Below, in pieces: positions 34,930-42,906 of a stretch of 64,000 nt of DNA (positions are counted from its first letter, which is position 1; the number at the start of each line of letters is the position of its first letter). Source of the DNA: Planctomycetota bacterium (GTDB lineage: Bacteria; Planctomycetota; J058; JAJDCQ01); the NCBI GenBank assembly GCA_029260755.1, contig JAJDCQ010000236.1, forward strand, positions 62,001 to 126,000, written 5' to 3'. The notes beneath the pieces are model-generated. The model was not told the DNA's origin and did not search any database. It worked only from the letters and a program-made list of their open reading frames with translations. The position numbers and the translations under genes were made by a program.

Positions 34930-36195
34930 TTACGAGGCTCGGTCGACGAGCAGCGGCAGGCAGGACTCCCCGTGATCGACCTTCAGGCCGAAGCAGTCGG
35001 CGATGGTCTGGCCGAGGTCGGCGAAGCTCGAGCGGTCGCCGAGGCAGCGCGGCGCGACCCGCGGCCCCGAGACGAGGAGCGGGACGTACTCGCGGGTGTG
35101 GTCGGTGCCCGGCGCGGTCGGGTCGTTGCCGTGGTCGGCGGTGATCACGAGCGCATCGCGCTCGCCGAGCGCGGAGAGGAGCTTCGGCAGCTCGCGGTCG
35201 AGCTCCTCGAGCGCCCCGCGGTAGCCCTTCGGGTCGCGCCGGTGACCGAACTTGCTGTCGAAGTCGACGAGGTTGGTGAAGATCAGCCCGGCCCGGTCGC
35301 GGCGGCTCTCGATCGCGTCGAGGGTGAGCTCGATCCCGTGGGCGTTGCTCTCGGTGTGGATCGCCTCGACGACGCCGCGGCCGGCGAAGATGTCCTCGAT
35401 CTTCCCGACGGCGTAGACGTCGTAGCCGGCGCCGGCGAGGCGCTCGAGGAGATGCCCCGGCGGGGGCGGGATCGAGTAGTCGTGGCGGCGGTGGGTGCGC
35501 TCGAAGCTGCCCGGCGCGCCGACGAACGGGCGGGCGATCACGCGACCGACCTCATGCGGCGGGACGAGGATCGCGCGCGCCTTCTCGCACCAGTCGTAGA
35601 GGGTCTCGACGGGGACGATCTCCTCGTGGGCGGCGATCTGGAAGACGCTGTCGCCGGAGGTGTAGACGATCGGCCGCCCGGTCCGCTGGTGCTCGGCGCC
35701 GAAGCGCTCGAGGATCTCGGTGCCGCTCGCCGGCTTGTTCCAGAGGACCTCCTTGCCGACCGCCTCCTCGAACGGGCGGATCACCTCGTCGGGGAAGCCG
35801 TCGGGGTAGGTCGGGAACTGCGTGTCGATCCGGCAGCCCGCCATCTCCCAGTGGCCGGTCTGGGTGTCCTTGCCGACCGAGAGCTCGGCCATCCGCCCGA
35901 AGGCGCCGCCGAGCTCGCCGACCGACGCGGCCGAGGCGTCGTCGGCGCGGAGGCCGTCGCCGGTCAGCCCCCAGCCGGGCGTGATCCGGGCGAGCCCCAT
36001 CCGCTCGAGGGCGGGCAGCTCCAGGCCGACCGCCTCGCGGATGTGCCCGATCGTGTTGGCGTTCGCGTCGATCTCGCCGAAGCTCTTCGCGTCGGGCGTC
36101 GCGCCGACCCCGCCGCCGTCGACGACGACGACGATGAAGCGGTCGAACGGCGCCCCGTCGGGGGCCGAGCTCTTGATGCGGGCGTTGCTGCTCAA
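34930..36195 (-). CDS. deoB: Phosphopentomutase
   Basis: Product of 421 residues of the alkaline-phosphatase-superfamily phosphopentomutases. The phospho-acceptor Thr motif GKDTQTGHWE (109-117) and the metal-binding blocks TNLVDFDSKFGHRRD, ITADHGNDP and GTDHTREYVPLL are intact. It interconverts (deoxy)ribose 1- and 5-phosphates in nucleoside salvage. The first metal motif reads VDGGGVGATPDA rather than the usual D-S-x-G-I-G. The start is TTG at 36193-36195 with GGAGG upstream, overlapping the MBL-fold stop in TTGA, so translation is coupled to the upstream hydrolase. Confidence 0.9.
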   Translation of the reverse strand: MSSNARIKSSAPDGAPFDRFIVVVVDGGGVGATPDAKSFGEIDANANTIGHIREAVGLELPALERMGLARITPGWGLTGDGLRADDASAASVGELGGAFGRMAELSVGKDTQTGHWEMAGCRIDTQFPTYPDGFPDEVIRPFEEAVGKEVLWNKPASGTEILERFGAEHQRTGRPIVYTSGDSVFQIAAHEEIVPVETLYDWCEKARAILVPPHEVGRVIARPFVGAPGSFERTHRRHDYSIPPPPGHLLERLAGAGYDVYAVGKIEDIFAGRGVVEAIHTESNAHGIELTLDAIESRRDRAGLIFTNLVDFDSKFGHRRDPKGYRGALEELDRELPKLLSALGERDALVITADHGNDPTAPGTDHTREYVPLLVSGPRVAPRCLGDRSSFADLGQTIADCFGLKVDHGESCLPLLVDRAS

Positions 36196-37022
36196 CGGAC
36201 TCCTCCGGTGACGAGGTCGGAATCGCGCGGGCGGGCGGTCACGCGCGCCCCGGCGTCGGTCACGGCGATGCGGACGAGGTCGCCCCCGACGATGACCGGG
36301 CCCTCGTAGCCGGCCTCGCGGACGAGGTCGGCGAGCGGGAGGGCGTCGGTGCCGGGGTAGAAGTGGGTCAGGATCAGCGAGCGCGCGCCGGCGGCGGCGG
36401 CGATGCGGCCGCAGCGGCTCGGCGTGAGGTGGTTGTCGAGCGCCTCGTGGTCGCCGTGGCTGCACTCGAGGACGAGGGCGTCGACGCCTCGGGCGAGCTC
36501 CGCGAGGTCGTCGCTCTCGCCGGTGTCGCCGCTCACGACGAGGCTGCGGCCATCGGCGTCCTCGAAGCGGTAGGCGAGCGAGCTCGGGATGTGGTTCACG
36601 CGCCCGGTGCGGACGGAGAAGCGCGCGTGCTCGATCGTCTGCTCGGCGCGCGTCTCCCGGATCTGCAGGCCCCACGCCTCGCCGCCGATCCACTTCCCGT
36701 AGATCGCCGAGAGGGCGCCGACGAGGTCGGCGAAGCCCGGGCCGCCGGTGAGGGTGAGCGGCGCGTTCGGCGCGAGGTTGGGGATGTTCTTCCCGAAGAG
36801 CATCGGGACGAGGTCGCCGTGGTGGTCGGGATGAATGTGAGTGATGTACACGTCGCGGACGAGCTCGAACCGGATCCCGGCCTGCGCCATCCGCAGGAGC
36901 GACCCCGAGCCGAGGTCGACGAGCACGGGGTGCTCGAGGCCCGCGGGCCAGAGCGCGAGGGAGGCGCTCGTCCGGTGCGGGCGGTGGAGGGCGGTGCCGG
37001 AGCCGAGGATGACGACGTCCAT
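36192..37022 (-). CDS. Metallo-beta-lactamase-fold hydrolase, ribonuclease Z-like
   Basis: Product of 276 residues. It carries the HxHxDH signature (THIHPDHHGD), an upstream DLGSGSLLRMAQAG block, SGDTGESDDL with the bridging Asp, and a late His (LILTHFYPG), the ligand set of the RNase Z/arylsulfatase-like MBL group. It lacks the long exosite of tRNase Z, so it may be a phosphodiesterase or other hydrolase rather than the tRNA 3' nuclease. It is translationally coupled to deoB and divergent from rex. The ATG at 37020-37022 gives the standard start MDVVILGSGTA. Confidence 0.85.
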   Translation of the reverse strand: MDVVILGSGTALHRPHRTSASLALWPAGLEHPVLVDLGSGSLLRMAQAGIRFELVRDVYITHIHPDHHGDLVPMLFGKNIPNLAPNAPLTLTGGPGFADLVGALSAIYGKWIGGEAWGLQIRETRAEQTIEHARFSVRTGRVNHIPSSLAYRFEDADGRSLVVSGDTGESDDLAELARGVDALVLECSHGDHEALDNHLTPSRCGRIAAAAGARSLILTHFYPGTDALPLADLVREAGYEGPVIVGGDLVRIAVTDAGARVTARPRDSDLVTGGVR

Positions 37023-37100
37023 GGAGAGGCGAGTATACACCCCGCATTGGTGCCCGTCCCTCTCGCGCGTTCTGGTGGTGCGCGATTGCGAACGGGAAGC

Positions 37101-37901
37101 ATGGCTGCTACGATCTCGATCGAAGTGCAACGCGAGGAAGATCTTCCGACGGACGCTGCCCACCATGGCGGCGGCCCGACCAGGCCACGGGCGACTCGCC
37201 CGGCGACCCAGCCCCCCGCCGGCCAGGGCAGCCAGCTCGCCCCGCGCGCGGTGAGCCAGCGCCTCTCGCTCTACCTCCGCCAGCTCCAGGCTCTTCGCGA
37301 CGAGGGCTGCGCGACGGTGAGCAGCCGCCAGCTCGCGCGCAGCCTCGACGTGTCGGCCGCGCAGGTCCGGAAGGACCTCGCCTTCTTCGGTCAGTTCGGT
37401 CTGCCCGGAGTCGGCTACCAGGTCGACCCGCTCATCGCACGCATCCGCCGGATCCTCGGGACGCACCGCCTGCGCCGCGCCGCGATCGTCGGCGTCGGTC
37501 ATCTCGGGCGCGCCCTGATCGGCTACCCGGGCTTCGACGAGCAGGGCTTCCGGATCGCCGCGCTGTTCGACGCCGACCCGGCGCTCCACGGGCGCACGTT
37601 CGGCGGCGTCGCGGTGCGCCCCGTCGAGGACATCGAGGCGACCGTCGCGCGCGAGCGGATCGAGATCGCGATCCTCGCGGTGCCCGCCGAGGTCGCCCAG
37701 GACGTCGCCGACCGCGTCGTCCGCGCGGGCGTGGGCGGGATCCTCAACTTCGCGCCGACGCGCATCGTCGTCCCGCCGACCGTCGGGCTGGCGGCCGTCG
37801 ACCTCTCGATCCAGCTCGAGCAGATCACGCATCAGCTCGCGGCGCTCGAGGCCGACGACGACGACGACCCGGGCGACCCGCGCTCCGACGCGGCGCCGTG
37901 A
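37101..37901 (+). CDS. rex: Redox-sensing transcriptional repressor Rex
   Basis: Product of 266 residues. A winged-helix N-terminus (SQRLSLYLRQLQALRDEGCATVSSRQLARSLDVSAAQVRKDLAFFG) is followed by the NAD(H)-binding Rossmann fold (AIVGVGHLGRALIGY) and the ILNFAPTRIVVP block, giving the full Rex architecture. It represses respiratory and fermentative genes when NADH is low, releasing DNA as NADH rises. With ATG 37101 there is a ~50-residue Pro/Arg-rich extension before the conserved domain. GTG 37251 is an alternative start that would give the normal family length. No clear TTGTGAnnnnnnTCACAA operator is seen in the 78-bp divergent gap. Confidence 0.88.
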   Translation: MAATISIEVQREEDLPTDAAHHGGGPTRPRATRPATQPPAGQGSQLAPRAVSQRLSLYLRQLQALRDEGCATVSSRQLARSLDVSAAQVRKDLAFFGQFGLPGVGYQVDPLIARIRRILGTHRLRRAAIVGVGHLGRALIGYPGFDEQGFRIAALFDADPALHGRTFGGVAVRPVEDIEATVARERIEIAILAVPAEVAQDVADRVVRAGVGGILNFAPTRIVVPPTVGLAAVDLSIQLEQITHQLAALEADDDDDPGDPRSDAAP

Positions 37902-38464
37902 GCGGCCGGGCCGGCGGCGAGGGGGAGGCGTTCGTCGTCCCGATCTCGCGGGTGCGCGTCGTCGGGACGATCGCCGTCGCCGCGCTCCTCGGCGCGCTCG
38001 GGATCGCGGCGTTTCGCTACGGGCAACGCCTTCCGCTCGGCAACCTGTGGGTGCGCTCGGCCCTCGCCGGCGGCGGACTGCTCGCGGGAATGACGACCCT
38101 GCTGGTCCCGTTCGGAGTCCTCCGGCTGCTGAGACGGCGGCGCCTGATCGTCGGTCCTGACCGCCTCCGGCTGGTCGAGCGCGCCGATCGCGTGGTCGGC
38201 GAGGTGCCGTTCGACAACATCGCCGACGTGCGCGTGGTCGAGATCGGCGCGGGCGTCACCTCGCTCGGAATCGTCCTCGCCCGGCGCGACCGCGGCGACA
38301 CGTTCTGGCCGCTCGGCCTCTCGCGTCACCAGCGCGCGGCGCACGTGGGCGGCCACGACTTCGGCCTCGACGCCGGCTACGTCCTCGCGCCCGAGGCGAT
38401 CCGTGACGAGGTCGTGGCGCGGCTGCAGCGATGGCGGTCGAGCGAGCCGATCGACGCGGGCTAG
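37898..38464 (+). CDS. Small membrane protein with PH-like domain
   Basis: Product of 188 residues. Two hydrophobic helices (VVGTIAVAALLGALGIAAF; ALAGGGLLAGMTTLLVPFGVLRLL) are followed by a soluble beta-rich segment (RLIVGPDRLRLVERADRVVGEVPFDNIADVRVVEIG) that reads like the bacterial PH-type domain of small membrane proteins. The function is unknown. The GTG start overlaps the rex stop (GTGA), so it is coupled to rex. Its stop shares the CTAG at 38461-38464 with the convergent small membrane gene. Confidence 0.7.
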   Translation: MSGRAGGEGEAFVVPISRVRVVGTIAVAALLGALGIAAFRYGQRLPLGNLWVRSALAGGGLLAGMTTLLVPFGVLRLLRRRRLIVGPDRLRLVERADRVVGEVPFDNIADVRVVEIGAGVTSLGIVLARRDRGDTFWPLGLSRHQRAAHVGGHDFGLDAGYVLAPEAIRDEVVARLQRWRSSEPIDAG

Positions 38465-38700
38465 CGACGGGGCGGCAGGACCGTCTTGCGGCTGCTCGGC
38501 AGGGCGAGCTTCACGACGAGCTGCACGGCGAGCACGGCCAGCTCCGCGAGGACGATCACGCCGACGACGATGCCGCCGAGCAGCCGCAGGCAGCGGCCGC
38601 CGAACGCGGCGAGGCGCTGGAGGCGCGTCGGGGTCTCGGCGTCGTCGATCGGGTCGACCGGGATCGCGGCGATCGGGGGCTCGGTGGCGGCGACCATCAT
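38461..38700 (-). CDS. 79-residue single-span membrane protein
   Basis: Short protein with one strong membrane helix (LLGGIVVGVIVLAELAVLAVQLVV) and a basic C-terminal tail (PSSRKTVLPPRR). It has no known domain. The start ATG overlaps the upstream kinase stop by 4 nt (ATGA), so it is almost certainly translated with the kinase and may be its membrane partner or regulator. The stop codon shares a CTAG with the convergent gene. Confidence 0.65.
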   Translation of the reverse strand: MMVAATEPPIAAIPVDPIDDAETPTRLQRLAAFGGRCLRLLGGIVVGVIVLAELAVLAVQLVVKLALPSSRKTVLPPRR

Positions 38701-41060
38701 CTGCTCCGCGCCCGGAAGAGCTTGATCAGGCCGACGAAGACGCCGACCGTCACGGCCACGACCGCGGACAGGAGCGCAACGATCACGCCGACCTCGCCGC
38801 CGGTGAGGGCGGCGTCCCCGCCCTCGCTGCATCCGCGGATGCCCGCCGCGAGGACGACGACGAAGAAGCCGACGAAGGCGACGATCGTGACGGTCGCGAC
38901 CGACAGCAGCCCGCCGATCACGGCGAAGATCCGGCCGACGACGCCCCACGCGCCGATCGGCTCGGCGCGCTTGCGGCGCGAGCTGCCCTCGCGGGCGGCC
39001 CGCGGGCGACGCGGCGTCGGGAGCGGCGCGACCGCCGAGCCGTCGTCGGCGAAGGCGAGCTGGAGCTGCGCCTCGTCGGCGAGTCGGCGCCAGCGCAGGA
39101 AGAGGCCGACGAGGATGAGGCTGCTCAGGAGCGCGGCGCCGATCCCGATCGCGACCATGGCGTCGGGGTGGAGGATCGTCCGGCCGGCGTCCTCGAGGAG
39201 CTGCGTCCGCTCCAGACCGTAGAGCTGGAGCTCGCGGGCGCCGGGCGCCGTGAGGCCCACGGCGAGGGCGAGCCCGAGGCCGAGGCAGAGCGCCGTCGTT
39301 CCGACCGCGGCGAAGCGCGGCATCTTCGGGCGAAGCGCCCAGGCGCCGCCCGTCAGGTTCCACGCGATCGTCGAGCCAAAGATCGTGGTGAGCCCGGCGA
39401 TCAGCACGGGGAAGGCGACGGCGCCGTCGGGGTGGCGGCCCCAGCCGAGGGCGTCGGAGACGTCGTAGGCGACGAGCGGAAGGAGGAGGAGGTAGCCCGC
39501 GCCGGCGAGAAGGAACGCGGCGGCGCGCGACCAGAGTCGGAGCGTTCGCGCCTCGGCGGTCTCGGAGCTCGCGTCGCGGGCGCGGACGGCGACGAAGCTC
39601 ATCGCGGCGAAGCCGATGGCGAGGATCGGGCCGAGGATCATCCCGATCGCGGGCAGCGCCTGGAGCTCCCAGACCGCGCCGTCGGCGGCGAGGCCGCTGG
39701 CGGTGGCGCCGACGGCGAGCGCGCCGCCGACGACGATCGCGCCGAGGACCGACCCGAGCGCGCTGAACACGGTCGCCCGCGGGCGTCCGCCGCCGAGATA
39801 GCCGGCGGTCTGGGCGCCGGTGATGGCGGCCGTCCCGAGGAGGCCGATGCTGGCGGCGATCAGGTAGACGAGATCTGCGCCGCTCGCGAAGGTGGCGAAG
39901 AACAGCGAGCCCGCTCCGAGCAGGGTGAAGAGAACGGCGACGATCGCGGAGTTGACGCCGGCATGTCTCGGACCGGCGCGGCGCCGCTCGGCGGCGGCCG
40001 CCATCGCCGCGGCGCGACGGCTGCTCAGCGGGCGCGCCGGCTCGAGCGGCGCGCCGTCGTCGCCGTCCGGCTTCTTCTTCGCCTCGGCGGCGTCGACGAT
40101 CGCGCGGACCGCCGCGGCGACCTCGGCCGCGTCGGCGAACCGGCGCGAGCGGTCCTCCTCGACGAGGCGGAAGATGAGGTCGTCCCACGCCGGGTCGAGC
40201 CCCTCGCGCAGCCGCGAGGGCGGCCGGATCGTCGCCGGGCTGGCGCCGGTGAGGAGGACGAAGAGGAGCTTGCCGAACGCGAAGAGGTCGGCGCGCCCGT
40301 CGAGCCCCTCGCCGCCGAGGCGATCGGGGTTCTCCTGCTCGGGCGCCATGAAGAGCGGCGTGCCGGCGATCATCTGACCCGAGGTGATGCTCTTCGCCAT
40401 CGAGTGCTCGAGGGTCGCGCCCGAGGTCGCGACCGTCCCGATGCCGAGGTCCGAGAGCTTGAGCTCGCCGTCGCCCATGAAGAGGACGTTGCCGGGCTTC
40501 ACGTCGCGGTGGACGACGCCCTTGTCGTGAATCGCGCCGAGCGCCTCGAGGACGGCCGTCGCGATCTGCGCGACGCGCTCGACCGGGAGGCCGTCGGGGT
40601 GGTCGTCGAGGAGCGTCTCGAGGCTGCCGCCGGTGCAGAGCTCGAGGACGAGGTAGGGGACGTCGGCGTCGTCGCGGATGTCCTCGACGCGGACGATGCG
40701 CGGGTGATCGATCTTCGCGGCGATCCGCGCCTCGTCGAGCAGGCGGCTGGCGACGTCCTTGCGCGGGATCTTGAGGGCGACGCGGCGGGCGATCTGGCGG
40801 TGCTCGGCCTCGTAGACCCAGCCCTGTCCGCCGGCGCCGAGGAGGCTGCCGATCCGGTACGGGCCGACGTGGTCGCCCTCGACGAACGGGGCCGCCTCGG
40901 CGTCGCGCGAGCCGAAGAGGCGGCGAGCGGTGTCGCGCGTCTCGGCGACGAGGCTCTCGGCGAGCGGCGCGGCAGCGTCGACGAAGAGCTGCTCGACATC
41001 CCGGCGGCGAGGAGCCTCGGCGACGGCGTCAGCAGCGGAAGAATCGGTTCGGTCGGTCAT
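38697..41060 (-). CDS. Polytopic Ser/Thr protein kinase
   Basis: Product of 787 residues. Residues ~65-340 are a kinase with LGAGGQGWVYEA, VALKIP, HRDVKPGN and MAPEQE motifs. The DFG motif reads DLG (KLSDLGIG), a common tolerated change. The C-terminal half carries about ten hydrophobic helices, so it is a polytopic membrane protein rather than the usual one-span receptor kinase. The ATG at 41058-41060 begins MTDRTDSSAADAV. A sigma factor gene lies upstream on the same strand, and a small membrane protein is coupled downstream, suggesting a sigma/kinase signalling unit. Confidence 0.85.
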   Translation of the reverse strand: MTDRTDSSAADAVAEAPRRRDVEQLFVDAAAPLAESLVAETRDTARRLFGSRDAEAAPFVEGDHVGPYRIGSLLGAGGQGWVYEAEHRQIARRVALKIPRKDVASRLLDEARIAAKIDHPRIVRVEDIRDDADVPYLVLELCTGGSLETLLDDHPDGLPVERVAQIATAVLEALGAIHDKGVVHRDVKPGNVLFMGDGELKLSDLGIGTVATSGATLEHSMAKSITSGQMIAGTPLFMAPEQENPDRLGGEGLDGRADLFAFGKLLFVLLTGASPATIRPPSRLREGLDPAWDDLIFRLVEEDRSRRFADAAEVAAAVRAIVDAAEAKKKPDGDDGAPLEPARPLSSRRAAAMAAAAERRRAGPRHAGVNSAIVAVLFTLLGAGSLFFATFASGADLVYLIAASIGLLGTAAITGAQTAGYLGGGRPRATVFSALGSVLGAIVVGGALAVGATASGLAADGAVWELQALPAIGMILGPILAIGFAAMSFVAVRARDASSETAEARTLRLWSRAAAFLLAGAGYLLLLPLVAYDVSDALGWGRHPDGAVAFPVLIAGLTTIFGSTIAWNLTGGAWALRPKMPRFAAVGTTALCLGLGLALAVGLTAPGARELQLYGLERTQLLEDAGRTILHPDAMVAIGIGAALLSSLILVGLFLRWRRLADEAQLQLAFADDGSAVAPLPTPRRPRAAREGSSRRKRAEPIGAWGVVGRIFAVIGGLLSVATVTIVAFVGFFVVVLAAGIRGCSEGGDAALTGGEVGVIVALLSAVVAVTVGVFVGLIKLFRARSR

Positions 41061-41124
41061 CTCGGATCGGTCCCTGTGCCGCCCGGGACTCTGCCCCAAC
41101 CCACCCCCCCGGGGAATCCAATCC

Positions 41125-41308
41125 AGGGGTCAGGTCCAGTATTTTTACCATTTCCTCCCAACCAACGACTGATCAGTGGGTTGAGCGAGCGGAAATCGAG
41201 GTCGTGGAGGCGACTGGTGGTGGGGCGACGGGTGGCGCCGGCGATGCCGAGGGGGGAGTCGCCGTGGACGCGGATGGGGAAATGGTAAAAATACTGGACC
41301 TGACCCCT
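41125..41308. mobile_element. 184-bp MITE-like element with perfect 31-bp terminal inverted repeats
   Basis: The ends 41125-41155 and 41278-41308 are exact reverse complements over 31 bp, beginning AGGGGTCAGGTCCAGTAT. The interior of ~122 bp has no open frame of its own. The terminal core GGGGTCAGGTCCAG is the same as in the element at 15451-15598. It lies between the sigma factor and kinase genes of one strand. It is best seen as a non-autonomous, REP/MITE-class insertion, and no transposase for it is present in the window. Confidence 0.85.
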
Positions 41309-41331
41309 AGGAGCGTAAGTTCTTGAGGTGA

Positions 41332-41910
41332 TTAGGCTTTGTCGAGGAGCTTGTCGATGAGCTCGTGGGCGGCGTCGATGCGCTTTCGGACCGTCTTCCG
41401 GTCCCGGCCGATCGCCTCGGCGACCTCGGACATCTTGAGGCCGCCCTCGTAGTAGAGGACGAACGCCTCGTAGGTCTCCTCGCCGAGCTGCTTCTCGACC
41501 TCGCGGAGCACCGTCTCGGCGTCGAGCCGACGGTCGGTCGCCTCCTCGTGGACGGGGCTCGTCCCGTCGTCGCCGGCCCCTTCGGCGGGTAGCGCCTCGT
41601 CGGCGTCGCCGAGCGGGCGGGCGGCCTTCGACCGATCGCGGCACCACTGGGCGTAGACGGTCCGCGCCTTGAGCCAGAGCCACGTGTTGAACGACCGGTC
41701 GGGGTCGTACTTGCGTCCGGCGAGGCTCTCCTCGATCAGGAGGAGCGTCCGCTGGACGCACTCCTCGGCCTCGTTCCGATCCCAGACCATCTTGTGGAAG
41801 TACCGATGGATGCGCCCGAGGACCCGCTCGAACAGCGCGGAGTGGGCCACGCGTGCGTCGGCCGTCCCCGAGCGCATGACCTCCGCGGCGAGATGGGTCG
41901 TCGTGTGCAC
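41332..41910 (-). CDS. RNA polymerase sigma factor, ECF-like
   Basis: Product of 192 residues. Region 2-like sequence (HRYFHKMVWDRNEAEECVQRTLLLI ... FNTWLWLKARTVYAQWCRDRSK) and a region 4 helix-turn-helix (ETYEAFVLYYEGGLKMSEVAEAIGRDRKTVRKRIDAAHELI) give the two-domain sigma70/ECF layout. It should direct RNA polymerase to a dedicated promoter set. GTG at 41910 is the likely start, with GGAG 9 nt upstream. It precedes a Ser/Thr kinase on the same strand, a pairing often seen in planctomycetes, but the MITE-like element now sits between them. Confidence 0.88.
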   Translation of the reverse strand: MHTTTHLAAEVMRSGTADARVAHSALFERVLGRIHRYFHKMVWDRNEAEECVQRTLLLIEESLAGRKYDPDRSFNTWLWLKARTVYAQWCRDRSKAARPLGDADEALPAEGAGDDGTSPVHEEATDRRLDAETVLREVEKQLGEETYEAFVLYYEGGLKMSEVAEAIGRDRKTVRKRIDAAHELIDKLLDKA

Positions 41911-41955
41911 CCGTTCGAGCTCCGCATCCCCCGTGCCGCCGGGGGTTCCGGCGCG

Positions 41956-42732
41956 TCAGCGCCGCCGCCGCTTCCCGGAGCCGCCGCGCTGAGCGCGGCG
42001 CCCTCGACCCTTCCTGGCGCCGCCCCGCCCGCCGACCGACTTCAGCACGACCAGCGAGCGGGCGCCCGCCCCGGCGGGAAGCTCGTACTCGTGGACGCGG
42101 TCGACGGCGAACACCTTCGGAAGAAGCCCCGCCTCCTCCGCCTCGGCGATCTCGTCGGCGAAGCGCGGCCCCTTCATGCAGACGAGGAGGTCGAAGTTGC
42201 GGCGCACCGGCTCGAGCGTCTGCAGCAACGCCGAGAGGCGGCCGACCGCCCGCGCGATCGCCACGTGGACCCGCTCGTGGCGCAGGTGCTCCTCCGCTCG
42301 GATCCACGCGGCGCGCGCGTTGTCGAGCGAGAGGGCGTCGATCGATCGCTCGACGACGGCGACCTTCTTCCCCGTGCCGTCGACCAGCGTCACCCGCGCG
42401 CTCGGCACCGCGAGGGCGATCGGGATCCCCGGAAACCCTCCGCCGGTTCCGATGTCGAGGACGTCGCGGTCGGCCATGTCGATGAGCTCGACGAGCCGCC
42501 ACGCGTCGAGGTAGTGCTTGACGGCGACCTCGTCGGGGTCGGTGATCGCGGTCAGGTTGACGCGCCGACCCTCATCGAGGACGTAGGCCGCGTGCCGCGC
42601 CCACCGGTCGAGGAGCTCGTCGCTCGGACCGGGGATCGTCGCGAACGTCCGCCCGAGCGCCGCGCGCAGGGCGGCGACGTCGGGGGCGGGGGGGCGCTCG
42701 CGGGCGCGAGGCTCTTCGTGATCTTCGGGCAT
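41956..42732 (-). CDS. rsmG: 16S rRNA (guanine-527-N7)-methyltransferase
   Basis: Product of 258 residues. The RsmG/GidB pattern is clear: RRVNLTAITDPDEVAVKHYLDAW, the SAM-binding loop DVLDIGTGGGFPGIPIALA, VTLVDGTGKKVAVVE, and ARAVGRLSALL. It methylates N7 of G527 in 16S rRNA. A very basic Arg/Gly tail (GGRGGARKGRGRRAQRGGSG) extends the C-terminus beyond the usual family end and may bind RNA. The ATG at 42730-42732 fits the family start. It is divergent from the DUF3108 gene. Confidence 0.93.
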   Translation of the reverse strand: MPEDHEEPRARERPPAPDVAALRAALGRTFATIPGPSDELLDRWARHAAYVLDEGRRVNLTAITDPDEVAVKHYLDAWRLVELIDMADRDVLDIGTGGGFPGIPIALAVPSARVTLVDGTGKKVAVVERSIDALSLDNARAAWIRAEEHLRHERVHVAIARAVGRLSALLQTLEPVRRNFDLLVCMKGPRFADEIAEAEEAGLLPKVFAVDRVHEYELPAGAGARSLVVLKSVGGRGGARKGRGRRAQRGGSGKRRRR

Positions 42733-42840
42733 CGAGGCGCCAGGATACCGACCCGCTCCCGCCCCGTCACGCGATGCGCCGCTCGACGACGCATCGGCGG
42801 TCGGGCCATGCACTTGCCGGATCGTTCGGTTCGAGTCGCG

Positions 42841-42870
42841 TTGACACCCTCGACGGGACACCCGTATACT
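42841..42870 (+). promoter_or_regulatory. Strong predicted sigma70 promoter of the DUF3108 gene
   Basis: Consensus TTGACA at 42841-42846 and TATACT at 42865-42870, spaced by 18 nt. Transcription would start near 42877, about 30 nt before the ATG at 42907. This is the closest match to consensus in the window. Confidence 0.7.
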
Positions 42871-42906
42871 CGGGCCTTCACCGTTTTCGTTCAGGAACTT
42901 ACGCAC

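Noticed and set aside
37023..37100. Rex operator between the MBL-fold gene and rex
   Set aside because: No palindrome close to TTGTGAnnnnnnTCACAA could be seen; autoregulation is not supported from sequence.
41061..41331. Small gene inside the MITE-like element
   Set aside because: The interior has no start with ribosome site and no recognisable transposase motif; it is treated as non-autonomous.
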